A stretch of DNA of 64,000 nt, taken from Gordonia bronchialis DSM 43247 (lineage in GTDB: Bacteria > Actinomycetota > Actinomycetes > Mycobacteriales > Mycobacteriaceae). Below the pieces are notes generated by a model that saw only the letters and a program-made list of their open reading frames with translations, did no database searches and had not been told where the DNA came from. Shown piece after piece: positions 26,162-35,341 of this stretch (within the stretch, counting starts at the first letter, position 1; each line of letters opens with the position of its first letter). The DNA is taken from the NCBI RefSeq assembly GCF_000024785.1, contig NC_013441.1, positions 4,092,001 through 4,156,000 of the forward strand. The letters are read 5' to 3'. The position numbers and the translations under genes were made by a program.

Positions 26162-27322
26162 TCACTGCTGATACCCCAATCGTTTGGCCGCGAGACCGGA
26201 CAGGATCTCGGTTGTCCCGCCGCCGATCCCGATGATGCGCATGTCCCGGTACTGCCGTTCCACCTCGGTGCCGGTCATGTAGCCGAGGCCCCCGAAGAGT
26301 TGGACGGCCTTGTCGGCCACCCATTCACCGGTTTCGACGGCGGTGTTCTTGGCGAAGCAGACCTCGGCGATCAGATCGTCGCCGGAGGTCACCTTGCGTT
26401 CGACGACCGCCCGGGTGTAGGTGCGTGCGATGTCGATGCGACGGGCCATCTCGGTGAGTGAGTCCTGTACCGATTGCCGTGCGATCAACGGCTTCCCGAA
26501 GGTCTGCCGGTCCCGTACCCAGGCCAGCGTGAGGTCGAGGCACCGCTGCGCACTCGCGTAGGCCTGCACGGCCAGCCCCGACCGTTCGGTTACGAAGGCG
26601 GCGGCGATCTGCGCGAAACCCGAGTTCTGCGCACCCACCAGATTGGTGACCGGCACCCGGGCGTCGACGAACGACAGTTCGGCGGTGTCCGAACTGCGCC
26701 AACCCATCTTTTCCAGCCGTCGGGTGACGGTGAAACCCGGTGTGTCCTTGTCGATGACGAGAAGCGAAACGCCACCGGCACCCGGGCCGCCGGTACGGAC
26801 CGCGGTCACCACGAAGTCGGCGCGGACGGCGGAGGTGATGTAGGTCTTGGCGCCGTTGACTACGTAGTGGTCGCCGTCGCGGACCGCGGAGGTCCGCAGG
26901 TGGCCGACATCACTGCCACCATCGGGTTCGGTGATCGCGAGGCTACCGATCTTTTCTCCGGCCAGAGTGGGGCGTACCCACCTGTCGATCTGATCGGGGT
27001 CGGCGGCACCGATGAGATGCGGCAACGCGATCCCGTGGGTGAACAGCGACGCGAACACCCCGCCCGCCGCACCCGCGTAGTGGAACTCCTCGGCAAGGAT
27101 GCTCGAGTCGATGAGATCGCCACCTGAGCCGCCGACGTCCTCGGGCACCCCGAGTCCGAAGAGGCCGAGCTTGGCCGCTTCGCGGTGCAGGTCGCGTGGC
27201 AGCAGTCCGTCCCGCTCCCAGGTATCCTGGTACGGCAGGATGTGACGTTCGACGAATCCGCAGACAGTGGACCGTAATTCACGCCGTTCCGGGCTGTCCC
27301 AGACGGGGCTGGTGATGGGCAC
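26162..27322 (-). CDS. Acyl-CoA dehydrogenase
   Basis: Second FAD-dependent acyl-CoA dehydrogenase of the operon, 386 residues. AITEPDGGSDVGHLRT near 128, a substrate segment WRSSDTAELSF, and the C-terminal RIIGIGGGTTEI expected of the family. Start at GTG 27322, two bases after the stop of the AtuA-family gene, whose terminal codons GAGGAG supply the ribosome binding site; upstream codons in this frame are not protein-like. It is only distantly similar to the other dehydrogenase of the operon, so the two probably act at different steps. Confidence 0.9.
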   Translation of the reverse strand: MPITSPVWDSPERRELRSTVCGFVERHILPYQDTWERDGLLPRDLHREAAKLGLFGLGVPEDVGGSGGDLIDSSILAEEFHYAGAAGGVFASLFTHGIALPHLIGAADPDQIDRWVRPTLAGEKIGSLAITEPDGGSDVGHLRTSAVRDGDHYVVNGAKTYITSAVRADFVVTAVRTGGPGAGGVSLLVIDKDTPGFTVTRRLEKMGWRSSDTAELSFVDARVPVTNLVGAQNSGFAQIAAAFVTERSGLAVQAYASAQRCLDLTLAWVRDRQTFGKPLIARQSVQDSLTEMARRIDIARTYTRAVVERKVTSGDDLIAEVCFAKNTAVETGEWVADKAVQLFGGLGYMTGTEVERQYRDMRIIGIGGGTTEILSGLAAKRLGYQQ

Positions 27323-27324
27323 CG

Positions 27325-29088
27325 CTACTCCTCTTCGTTGCTGTCGGATGAGGCAGAATCGAGGAACGACAGCGGGACCGGCACCGGCCGCGCCCGCAAC
27401 CACTCCCCCATCCCCTTGGCCTGCGGATCGAATCGCACGTTCTCGGCGACACCGCGCCCGAGAACCCCATCGATCACGAAGTTCACCGCGGACAGGTTCG
27501 GCAGCCGGTAGCGACGCACCGGCAGGTCGGCGACCTCGGGGAGCAGCCGCTTGAGCAGCACCACATCGAGGGTCTCGTCCAGCCACGCGAAGTGCGCCGG
27601 ATCACGAACCCACACACCGATGTTGGCGCTGCCGCCTTTGTCGCCGCTGCGTGCGCCGGCGATGGTGCCGAGCGGGGTCAGCGCGGTGGGACCCCAGTCG
27701 CCTCTTGCCCCGCCCGTCACCGCGGGCCCCTCGTCGGGCTCGTCGGGAGTTACGGGGGCGCGGACCGGGCTCGGATCGATCGTGGCGACGACACCGGTGG
27801 GCAGCGCGACGCGGTGTTCGATCCGGGCGGCGTCGACGTATCCGGGTTCGAACACGCCGTAGGGGGTGCCGTTGCCGGGCGGCGACGTCATGGTGAACCC
27901 TGGATAGCTGGCGAGTGCGAGTTCCACCGCGGTGGCGCTGAACGCCCGGCCGACCTGTTTGGCGTCGGGATCGCGTGCGACACAGCGCAACAGCGCACTC
28001 GCCTGCTCTTCGGTGTCGGCATCGGGGCGGTCGAGTCGGGACAGCTCCCAGGTGATCTCGGCGGGGCTGGTGGGTAAGGCGGCGAGGAACTGTTGTTTGA
28101 ACAGCTCGGCCTTGGCCTCGATGTCGAGTCCGGTGAGGATCATGGTGATCTCGTTGCGTACCCCCGCAAGGTGATTGAGCGAGACCTTGATGCTCTCCGG
28201 CGGCGCCTCACCACGAACGCCGCTGATCCGCACCCGGTCGCGGCCGTCCTCGGCGAGGCGGATCGTGTCCAGTCGGGTAGTCACGTCTGGTCCGAGGTAA
28301 CGCGGTCCGCCCACCTCGTAAAGCAACTGGGCGGTGACGGTTCCGAGGGTGACCGCGCCGCCGGTGCCCTCGTGTTTGGTGATCACCGACGATCCGTCTG
28401 CCGCGATCTCGGCGATCGGGAAGCCGAGGTGACCCATCCGTCCGGCGTCGACGAGGTCGGTGAAGAACGCGTAGTTTCCACCGGTGGCCTGCGCCCCGCA
28501 TTCGATCACATGGCCGGCGACGACAGCACCGGCGAGTTCGTCGAGATCGGCCCGCCCCCAACCGAAGACACTGGCGGCCGGTCCGACGGTCAACGACGCG
28601 TCGGTGACCCGTCCGGTCACGACCACGTCCGCACCGGCATCGAGGGCGGCCGCGATTCCGAAACCGCCGAGATACGCATTCGCCGTCAGTGGCGACCCCA
28701 GCCCGAGTTCGCCGGCCCGGTCGACGAGGTCGTCACCGTTGACGAAGGCGATGTCGGTGGGTACACCGAGTTTCTGGGCGAGTTCACGCAGCGCCACGGC
28801 CAGCCCGTGCGGATTGAGACCGCCGGCGTTGGCGACGATCCGTACCCCGCGGTCCATCGCCAGGCCGAGACACTCCTCCATCTGACGCAGAAAGGTCTTG
28901 GCATAGCCCAGGTTCGGGTCCTTGAGCCGGTCCCGCCCGAGGATCAGCATGGTCAGCTCGGCGAGGTAGTCACCGGTGAGGAAGTCGAGTTCACCGCCGT
29001 CGAGCATCTCGCGCATCGCGGTGAATCGGTCGCCGTAGAATCCCGAGGCATTGCCGATTCGGATGGCGGGCTTGGCTTCTGGGCTCAT
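27325..29088 (-). CDS. AtuA family (DUF1446) protein
   Basis: Protein of 587 residues of the acyclic-terpene-utilisation AtuA family. The N-terminal DUF1446 domain (about 8-450) begins IRIGNASGFYGDRF and contains ANAGGLNPHGLA, DVVVTGRVTDASLTVG and IECGAQATGGNY. A C-terminal AtuA-associated domain (about 485-585) carries GARSGDKGGSANIGVW. The reaction is not known to me; in Pseudomonas atuA is needed for citronellol/geraniol degradation. Start ATG 29088 shares one base with the upstream stop (TGATG). Confidence 0.88.
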   Translation of the reverse strand: MSPEAKPAIRIGNASGFYGDRFTAMREMLDGGELDFLTGDYLAELTMLILGRDRLKDPNLGYAKTFLRQMEECLGLAMDRGVRIVANAGGLNPHGLAVALRELAQKLGVPTDIAFVNGDDLVDRAGELGLGSPLTANAYLGGFGIAAALDAGADVVVTGRVTDASLTVGPAASVFGWGRADLDELAGAVVAGHVIECGAQATGGNYAFFTDLVDAGRMGHLGFPIAEIAADGSSVITKHEGTGGAVTLGTVTAQLLYEVGGPRYLGPDVTTRLDTIRLAEDGRDRVRISGVRGEAPPESIKVSLNHLAGVRNEITMILTGLDIEAKAELFKQQFLAALPTSPAEITWELSRLDRPDADTEEQASALLRCVARDPDAKQVGRAFSATAVELALASYPGFTMTSPPGNGTPYGVFEPGYVDAARIEHRVALPTGVVATIDPSPVRAPVTPDEPDEGPAVTGGARGDWGPTALTPLGTIAGARSGDKGGSANIGVWVRDPAHFAWLDETLDVVLLKRLLPEVADLPVRRYRLPNLSAVNFVIDGVLGRGVAENVRFDPQAKGMGEWLRARPVPVPLSFLDSASSDSNEEE

Positions 29089-29897
29089 CAGGCTCCCTGC
29101 TCGGTGTCGGTGGTCGTTGCGGCCGGTCGCCCCGTTCCCGGCGGGCCGGCGAAACACTGTGCGATACGCACCCATTCGGTGGCGTCGGACCCGACGACGT
29201 CGAGATCCAGGTCAGCGGGATGACGACGCTGTGTGACGAGCTGACAGAAGTCGACCGCCGGACCGCGCACGATGTCGGTGGCGTCGTCGGGTCCCCAGCT
29301 CCACAGTTCGCCGGACGGAGCGGTCAGCTCATAGCGGAAGGGCTGCGACGGCGGCGTCGCGCCGTTGACCAGGTAGGCGTAGTCACGGGTGCGGACACCG
29401 ATGTGCGCGACCCCCCGGATGCGGTCGGTCACCGGCAGCGCCACACCGAGCGCATCGGCGACGTCGAGGCCGTGTGCCCAGGTCTCCATCAGTCGCGCGG
29501 TGGCCATCGAGGCCGCCGACATCGGTGGCCCGAACCACGGGATCTTCACGCCGTCGGGTACGGCGATCAGCACCTCGGCGAGGCCGGCGCGCACCTCCCG
29601 CCAGTGCGTCAGGATCGCGGTCGGCGGCTTCGCGGCCCCGGCATCGGCGGCCGCGTCGACAAACCCTTCCGGATTCGTGGCGGCGACCTCTAGTTCCTCG
29701 GCAAACCGGTCCGGATGGCGGGCGGCGAGCGCGGCCGCTTCGTCGGTCCAGGCCAGGTGGGCGATCTGGTGCGCGATGGTCCACCCCGCAGCCGCTGTGG
29801 GTGTCGCCCAGGCAGAGTCGTCGAGTCCGGCGACGAGAGCATCGAGTTGATCCGACTCGGCGGTGAGATCCGCGACGAGCGCTTCCACGATCGACAT
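29088..29897 (-). CDS. TIGR03084 family metal-binding protein
   Basis: Protein of 269 residues with a DinB/maleylpyruvate-isomerase-type four-helix N-terminus ([20 protein letters not shown], then [16 protein letters not shown] with the metal-binding His) and a second histidine patch [15 protein letters not shown]. Proteins of this family often accompany AtuA-family and acyl-CoA genes in actinobacteria; their activity is unknown. First gene of the eight-gene operon. Start chosen at ATG 29897; the frame is open to 29951 but the palindrome and likely promoter occupy that part. Confidence 0.82.
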   Translation of the reverse strand: MSIVEALVADLTAESDQLDALVAGLDDSAWATPTAAAGWTIAHQIAHLAWTDEAAALAARHPDRFAEELEVAATNPEGFVDAAADAGAAKPPTAILTHWREVRAGLAEVLIAVPDGVKIPWFGPPMSAASMATARLMETWAHGLDVADALGVALPVTDRIRGVAHIGVRTRDYAYLVNGATPPSQPFRYELTAPSGELWSWGPDDATDIVRGPAVDFCQLVTQRRHPADLDLDVVGSDATEWVRIAQCFAGPPGTGRPAATTTDTEQGA

Positions 29898-29929
29898 GAG
29901 AGCAGCCTCACACGCGAGCATAGAAAAAG

Positions 29930-29945
29930 CAAGCGTGCATGATTG
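29930..29945. promoter_or_regulatory. Imperfect palindrome upstream of the AtuA operon
   Basis: CAAGCGTGCATGATTG is a 16-bp imperfect palindrome (12 of 16 positions symmetric) centred on TGCA, 33 bp before the first start codon of the operon. Position and size suit a TetR-family operator, with the TetR protein encoded at the operon's end the likely ligand. Confidence 0.4.
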
Positions 29946-29989
29946 TTTCATTTCGGGGCGCGGTCCCCATCCGGAACGCGACGCCCGGC

Positions 29990-30898
29990 TCAGCCGTACC
30001 TGACGTCGGCAGTTCCCCGACTCAGCAGCATCCCGTCATGCGCGGTGAGCGTCACGTCGAAGGACCCGATGCGCCGCCCGAGTTTGATCGGAACCACCTC
30101 GGCGATGACCTCCCCGCCATGGACCGCCGGCGAGCGGTAGAACCCGACGGCGAGGTCGGACACGGAATAGTCCTGCCCCGGGGCGGTGTGCACCTGTCCG
30201 GCAAGCGATGCGGCCTGCCCGACGATGGTGGCGATCACGCCGCCGTGCATGGTGCCGAACATGTTGCCCATCCAGTCCTCGGTCCTCGCGCGCAACCGCA
30301 GGACGGCGTCGGCCCCGGAACCCTCGATCTCGACGCGACAGTTCAAGAGGTCCACCAGCGGTCCCGCGTCGCGGGTGCCGTTGGCGATCTCGGCCACGAT
30401 GTCGCGTCCGGCCAGCTTGGGGTCGATGACCTCTGGCAGGCGTATCCCGTCGGCGTCGGCGCCGTCGGGAATGTCGCCGCCGGCCTCACCGTCGGCCGAG
30501 ATCGGTTCACCGGAACGCCCGACGACCACGTTGCGCGCGGTGCCCACGCAGCACACGGTTCCCGACGAGGTACGGATCTCCACGGATGTGGTGGCGTAGT
30601 TGTCGTCGTGGGTGGCGATCTGCGCGCTGCTGGTCAGTCGTTCCCCGATGCCGACGTGGCCCTGCGCCGAGATCGACAGTCGCGCTTGGATGGTGAACCC
30701 ACCGGTGTCGAGGTTCATCAGCTGGAAGGGGATGCCACCGAGATGGTCGAACAGGACGCCGAGCGCAGGCAGATCGATGCGTCCACGGTGGTCGGCCAAG
30801 CGCGCGGACAACTGCTGCTCGCCGGTCGCCGAGGCATGACCGGTACGTTCGAGGTGTCCGACCTGAAAGGTGGCGAGGGGTTCGCGAAGCGGACTCAT
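29990..30898 (-). CDS. Double hotdog-fold acyl-CoA thioesterase
   Basis: Protein of 302 residues with two PaaI-like hotdog halves. The second contains the diagnostic [20 protein letters not shown] near 215-235; the first (about 25-130) is more divergent. Expected to hydrolyse acyl-CoA or aryl-CoA. The ATG at 30898 begins a protein-like sequence ([16 protein letters not shown]); the same frame remains open for another 1.6 kb upstream, but that part is the shadow of the genes on the plus strand. Not tightly linked to the AtuA operon, 92 bp away. Confidence 0.82.
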   Translation of the reverse strand: MSPLREPLATFQVGHLERTGHASATGEQQLSARLADHRGRIDLPALGVLFDHLGGIPFQLMNLDTGGFTIQARLSISAQGHVGIGERLTSSAQIATHDDNYATTSVEIRTSSGTVCCVGTARNVVVGRSGEPISADGEAGGDIPDGADADGIRLPEVIDPKLAGRDIVAEIANGTRDAGPLVDLLNCRVEIEGSGADAVLRLRARTEDWMGNMFGTMHGGVIATIVGQAASLAGQVHTAPGQDYSVSDLAVGFYRSPAVHGGEVIAEVVPIKLGRRIGSFDVTLTAHDGMLLSRGTADVRYG

Positions 30899-31013
30899 GG
30901 GATTCTCTCTATCAGCCCAGGGGCCGTGAGCTGCAATCGTGACGACCTTGAGGAGACGCAGCCCACTCACGTACCCTGGATCCGAATTGTGGCCAGAGTG
31001 ACAGGAGATACTC

Positions 31014-31505
31014 ATGGGATTTAAACCGATATCCGTCGCCGGCGCGTGCGCAGCCACTGTGGCATTGTCCGCAGGCCTGGTGGGGGCCGGCCTGCTCGGC
31101 GCCGGCACCGCATCGGCGGCACCCGAGAAGCCGCGTCCGATTCTCGTGACGCAGACACCGAACGCCGGCATCACCGTGTCCGGTGCGGGCATCTCGGGCG
31201 GGTTCTCGGCACCGCTCGCGGCGTCGGCCGTCCGCCCCGGCGTCACCCGGATCGCACTGGAACCGACCCCCGGCAATGCCTGTGCCACCAGCTTGCGCGA
31301 TGCCCGCGTGGGAGTCACCTGGCGCAACACCACCACCCACAAGACCAACGACGTGGTGTTCCCTGCCTGCGCGGGCGGTCGTCCCTCCGCGGGCGCGGAG
31401 ATCACCACCGGCCCGGGACGGATCACGTTCACCACGACGGTGCTCGGCAAACATGGCAATACCTTCACCGTCGTCCCCGGCAGCGGGTCGTTCCAGGCGC
31501 GCTGA
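31014..31505 (+). CDS. Small exported protein, function unknown
   Basis: Protein of 163 residues with a long Sec signal peptide (hydrophobic from about 10 to 30, cleavage after TASAA near 36). The mature part is small, rich in Ala, Gly and Thr, with two cysteines (NACATSL and FPACAGG) that probably form a disulfide. This layout is common for mycobacterial secreted proteins. ATG at 31014 follows AGGAGA by 5 bases. No family was recognised. Confidence 0.75.
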   Translation: MGFKPISVAGACAATVALSAGLVGAGLLGAGTASAAPEKPRPILVTQTPNAGITVSGAGISGGFSAPLAASAVRPGVTRIALEPTPGNACATSLRDARVGVTWRNTTTHKTNDVVFPACAGGRPSAGAEITTGPGRITFTTTVLGKHGNTFTVVPGSGSFQAR

Positions 31506-31570
31506 CGGCGTCGTCGGCCCGGCGCGGGCACCAGAGAGTAGACAATTCTCGAAATCTGTACACACGGAGT

Positions 31571-31584
31571 GAGAACACGTTCTA
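31571..31584. promoter_or_regulatory. KstR-type operator upstream of the FadD17-like gene
   Basis: GAGAACACGTTCTA fits the known KstR consensus TnnAACnnGTTnnA at all fixed positions except the first (G for T). It ends 10 bases before the start codon at 31595 and overlaps TAGATT (31583-31588), a plausible -10 box for a leaderless transcript, so a bound repressor would block the promoter. The kstR gene itself is not in the window. Confidence 0.7.
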
Positions 31585-31594
31585 GATTCGGTGC

Positions 31595-33193
31595 ATGGCC
31601 GACACGGTGACCCAACTCCTCCACGCCCGCGCCGACGACGACAACCTCGCGATCACCTACGAGGGAACCACCTGGACGTGGCGCGAATACATTCATGACG
31701 CCGGGCGCATGGCCGCCGCCGTCCTCGGTGTCGCCGACCGCAGCAGGCCGATGCACGTCGGAACGTTGCTCGGCAACACCCCGGACATGCTGATGGCACT
31801 GGCCGCCGGTGCCCTCGGCGGTTACGTCACGGTCGGCGTGAACAACACCCGACGTGGCGAGGGCCTCGCCGCCGACATCCTCCGCGCCGACTGCCAGATC
31901 CTGCTCACCGACGCCGAGCACCGGACACTTTTGGACGGACTGGATCTGCCTGGCGTCAGCATCTTCGACACCTCGACGTCGGCCTGGACCGACCTGCTGG
32001 CGAATGCCGGTGAGCTGACACCACATTCGGTGCCCACCGCCACCGACACATTCATGCTGATCTTCACCTCTGGCACCAGCGGCAACCCCAAGCCGGTCCA
32101 GTTCGCGCACATGATGATCCCGTTCGCCGGTCCGGTGCTCGCCGACAAGTACAACATCGGCCCCGGCGACGTCTGCTACCTGTCCATGCCGCTGTTCCAC
32201 TCCGCGGCACTCATGGGCGGCTATTGCGTGGCCCTGTGTGGTGGCGCCGCCATCGCACCGGCCAAGTTCTCCGCCTCGACGTTCCTGTCCGACATCCGAC
32301 GCTACAACGCCACCTACATGAACTACGTCGGAAAACCGTTGGCCTACATACTGGCCACCCCCGAACAACCCGACGACGCCGACAATCCGCTGCGGGTGGC
32401 GTTCGGGAACGAGGCGACCGATCGCGACATCAACGACTTCGCCCGACGGTTCGGGTGCACCGTCTGGGACGGATTCGGATCCACCGAGCTCGCGATCATC
32501 ATCACCCGGGAACCGGGAACCCCGCCCGGATCCATCGGCCGCGGCTTCCCGAACGTCGCGGTCTATCACCCGGACACCCGGACCGAATGTGCGCGTGCAG
32601 AATTCGACGCCACCGGCGCACTGACCAACGCCGATGCGGCAATCGGTGAACTCGTCAACGTGGACGGCGGGGGCATGTTCATGGGCTATTACAACGACTC
32701 CGAGGCGACCGGTGAGCGGTTACGCGACGGCATGTACTGGTCCGGCGACCTGGCCTACAAGGACGCCGATGACTGGATCTACCTGGCCGGGCGCACCGGG
32801 GACTGGATGCGCGTCGACGGCGAGAACATCGCGGCCGGCCCCATCGAGCGCATCCTGTTGCGCATACCCGAAATCAATCGCGTCGCGGTGTACGCAGTAC
32901 CCGACGAGCACGTCGGCGACGCGGTCATGGCTGCGATCGTGCTGCAGGATGACGCCGTCCTCGATCCCGAACGCTTCGCCGAACAGCTTGCTGCACAAGC
33001 GGATCTGTCGCCGAAGGCCTGGCCACGTCACGTCCGGATCGCCGACGACCTGCCCACCACCGCGACCAACAAGATCCTCAAGCGCGCGCTGAAGTCGGAA
33101 GGAATCACCGCGGGCGACGGGACCCTGTGGACCATGCAGGCCCGTTCCCGGACCTACCGGGTGGCCGCCACCGACGCGGTCACCACGGTCTGA
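31595..33193 (+). CDS. Acyl-CoA synthetase, FadD17-like
   Basis: AMP-forming acyl-CoA ligase of 532 residues. The P-loop is FTSGTSGNPKP near 151-161, A5 motif GFGSTE near 295, hinge YLAGRTGDWMRVDGENI near 400-416, C-terminal catalytic Lys in NKILKRALK. The segment YMNYVGKPLAYILATPEQPDDADNPLR is close to what I recall of M. tuberculosis FadD17 (Rv3506), a KstR-regulon ligase for sterol side-chain or long-chain acids. A KstR-type operator overlaps its promoter. Leads a four-gene plus-strand operon. Confidence 0.88.
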   Translation: MADTVTQLLHARADDDNLAITYEGTTWTWREYIHDAGRMAAAVLGVADRSRPMHVGTLLGNTPDMLMALAAGALGGYVTVGVNNTRRGEGLAADILRADCQILLTDAEHRTLLDGLDLPGVSIFDTSTSAWTDLLANAGELTPHSVPTATDTFMLIFTSGTSGNPKPVQFAHMMIPFAGPVLADKYNIGPGDVCYLSMPLFHSAALMGGYCVALCGGAAIAPAKFSASTFLSDIRRYNATYMNYVGKPLAYILATPEQPDDADNPLRVAFGNEATDRDINDFARRFGCTVWDGFGSTELAIIITREPGTPPGSIGRGFPNVAVYHPDTRTECARAEFDATGALTNADAAIGELVNVDGGGMFMGYYNDSEATGERLRDGMYWSGDLAYKDADDWIYLAGRTGDWMRVDGENIAAGPIERILLRIPEINRVAVYAVPDEHVGDAVMAAIVLQDDAVLDPERFAEQLAAQADLSPKAWPRHVRIADDLPTTATNKILKRALKSEGITAGDGTLWTMQARSRTYRVAATDAVTTV

Positions 33194-33200
33194 ACCGCAC

Positions 33201-34295
33201 GTGCACAGCCCCTCCGAGCAACTCACCGAGCTCGGCTACTACGCGCTCTCCCGGCATCCGGTCACCCCGGCCGAGCTCGTCGCCGAGGCGCAGCTCGCCG
33301 ATGAACTCGGTTTCGGCACCGCCTTTGTGTCCGAACGCTTCAACATCAAGGACGCTGCGGCGCTGTGCGGTGCCCTCGGCGCCGCCACCAGCCGCCTCGG
33401 GATCGCCACCGCGGCAACCAATCACAGCACGCGTCACCCGATCGTCACCGCCACCATGGGAGCCACCCTGGCCGAACTGACCGGTTCCCGGTTCGCCCTC
33501 GGACTGGGCCGCGGGATCACCGCGCAATGGCAGATCCTCGGGCTGTCCACCATCACCGGCGCCCAACTCGAGGACATCACCGTCCTGTTACGCCGCTTGT
33601 GGGCCGGTGAGATGGTAATCGGCCACGACGGTCCGGCCGGGAGCTATCCGCTGCTCAATCTCGGTGTGACACTGCGTCCGCCGCCGCCGATCATGGTCGT
33701 CACGATGAGTCCGAAGACACTCGAACTCGCCGGCCGCATCGCCGATGGTGTTGTCCTGCATACCTTCCTCACCGATGACGCCACACGATCTGCGGTGCGC
33801 ACAGTACGCGAGGCGGCCGAGCGGGCGGGCCGCGACCCGGCCACTGTCCGGATCTGGTCCGTGCTCGCGACGGTGGGTGATCATCTCGATGACACCGATC
33901 GGCTGCGCCGCCTCTACGGGCGGCTGGCCACCTACCTGCAGGGCTATCCGGAACCGCTTATGGCCGTCAACGGCTGGGCCGCCGGCGATCTGGACCGGGT
34001 CCGGGCGACCCAGGCCTTCACGGGGGCCCGCGGACCGATCGACGCCACCGCACAACCCGATGAACTCGCCGAGCTCGCCGCGGCCATTCCCGCCGGCTGG
34101 ATCGCCGACTCGGCAACCGGCAGCACCACAGAATGCGCGAAAGCAGTTGCCCGCCAGTTCGATCTCGGTGTCGATTCGGTGATCCTGCACGGCGCCACAC
34201 CCACCGAGCTCGCCCCCGTCGTCGAGGCGTACCGAGGTCGGCGACCCGCCGGCCTCACCACCCGTCCGGTGAATCCGGGAAGGATGGACCCGTGA
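33201..34295 (+). CDS. LLM class F420-dependent oxidoreductase, TIGR03857 type
   Basis: Luciferase-like TIM-barrel protein of 364 residues, probably using cofactor F420. N-terminal ELGYYALSRHPVTPAELVAEAQLADELGFGTAFVSE fragments match the family pattern, with RFALGLGRG near 95-103 and ADGVVLHTFLTDDA near 180. It resembles the TIGR03857 group that includes Rv3520c of the sterol-catabolism region. GTG start 7 bp after fadD17-like; its stop overlaps the next start (GTGA). Confidence 0.87.
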   Translation: MHSPSEQLTELGYYALSRHPVTPAELVAEAQLADELGFGTAFVSERFNIKDAAALCGALGAATSRLGIATAATNHSTRHPIVTATMGATLAELTGSRFALGLGRGITAQWQILGLSTITGAQLEDITVLLRRLWAGEMVIGHDGPAGSYPLLNLGVTLRPPPPIMVVTMSPKTLELAGRIADGVVLHTFLTDDATRSAVRTVREAAERAGRDPATVRIWSVLATVGDHLDDTDRLRRLYGRLATYLQGYPEPLMAVNGWAAGDLDRVRATQAFTGARGPIDATAQPDELAELAAAIPAGWIADSATGSTTECAKAVARQFDLGVDSVILHGATPTELAPVVEAYRGRRPAGLTTRPVNPGRMDP

Positions 34296-35341
34296 CCGAG
34301 ATCCCGGTCAGCGCAGAAGATCTGACACCGCAATGGCTGACCGCCCTGCTGGTTGAGCACGGGCGCGACGACCGGATCACCGACGTGCGGATCACCCCCG
34401 TCGGTACCGGCCAGATGGCCGGATCGTTCCGGCTGGATCTGACGTACGCGAAGCCCACCGACCTTCCGCGCTCGATGGTCGCGAAACTGGCGATCGGCAA
34501 CGCGGATCAGCGCGCGTTCGCGTCCGGAGCCTTCCGCAACGAGGTCCGCTTCTACCGCGGCCTCGTCGCCGGGTTCGAGGTACCCACGCCCCGCTGCTTC
34601 GCGTCGACGATGTCGGAGTCGGGCAGCGAGTTCGTTCTGCTGCTCGAGGACATGGCCGCCGCCCGGCAGGGTGACCAGATCTCCGGATGCACTCCGGCAC
34701 AGGTCGAATCGGTTGCGGTGGCCGCCGCCGGACTGCATGGCCCGCGCTGGAACGATCCGGGTCTGCTCGAGCAGTTCCCGCTGCCCACCGCCGATGACCG
34801 CATCCTGATGGATTCGGTCCTCGAACCGATGGCCGAGTTGTATCGGGAACGCTTCCGTCCGGGTCCACTGGAGTCGGCCACCGTCGACTGGCTGGTCGAT
34901 CGTGCCGGTGACTGGCTGACCACGCCGATCACCGACGTGGCGCTCATCCACGGTGATCTGCGCGTCGACAACGTCCTGTTCGGTCCCGACGACGCAGTGA
35001 CCGTCATCGACTGGCAGACCACCACCTCCGGACATCCCTTGCGTGACATCGCATTCCTGCTCAGCACCAGTCTCACCGTCGACGACCGGCGAGCCCACGA
35101 GCACGGCATCGTCGAGACCTATCACCGGGCACTGCTGTCCTACGGCGTCAGCGACTACACGTGGCAGCAGTGCTGGCAGGACTACGTGGACAACCTCATC
35201 CAGGCCCCGCTCATCGTGGTGTTCGGGTCCGGGGCTGCCCAACCGACCGAGCGCGGCGACGCGATGTTCGCGACGATGCTCTCCCGAAGCGCGACCGCGA
35301 TCGATGACCTGATCCCCGACGCACTCACGAGGACGACATGA
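34292..35341 (+). CDS. Phosphotransferase (APH/ecdysteroid-kinase-like) family protein
   Basis: Protein kinase-like phosphotransferase of 349 residues. Catalytic loop IHGDLRVDNVLF near 220-231 with the Asp-Asn pair, then VIDWQTT as the metal-binding DxD-like element; a Lys in SMVAKLAIG contacts ATP. Such proteins are common in actinobacterial sterol and lipid loci and may phosphorylate a hydroxylated metabolite; there is no reason to expect aminoglycoside resistance. GTG start at 34292 overlaps the preceding stop, AAGGA upstream; coupled also to the next gene. Confidence 0.83.
   Translation: MTEIPVSAEDLTPQWLTALLVEHGRDDRITDVRITPVGTGQMAGSFRLDLTYAKPTDLPRSMVAKLAIGNADQRAFASGAFRNEVRFYRGLVAGFEVPTPRCFASTMSESGSEFVLLLEDMAAARQGDQISGCTPAQVESVAVAAAGLHGPRWNDPGLLEQFPLPTADDRILMDSVLEPMAELYRERFRPGPLESATVDWLVDRAGDWLTTPITDVALIHGDLRVDNVLFGPDDAVTVIDWQTTTSGHPLRDIAFLLSTSLTVDDRRAHEHGIVETYHRALLSYGVSDYTWQQCWQDYVDNLIQAPLIVVFGSGAAQPTERGDAMFATMLSRSATAIDDLIPDALTRTT

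Noticed and set aside
29926..29949. KstR2 operator upstream of the AtuA operon
   Set aside because: The CAAG half-site is present, but the second half CTTG required by the KstR2 consensus is missing.
30899..32569. A 557-codon upstream extension of the thioesterase frame
   Set aside because: The extension is open only because of GC-rich codon bias. It lies antisense to two well-supported plus-strand genes and has no domain features.
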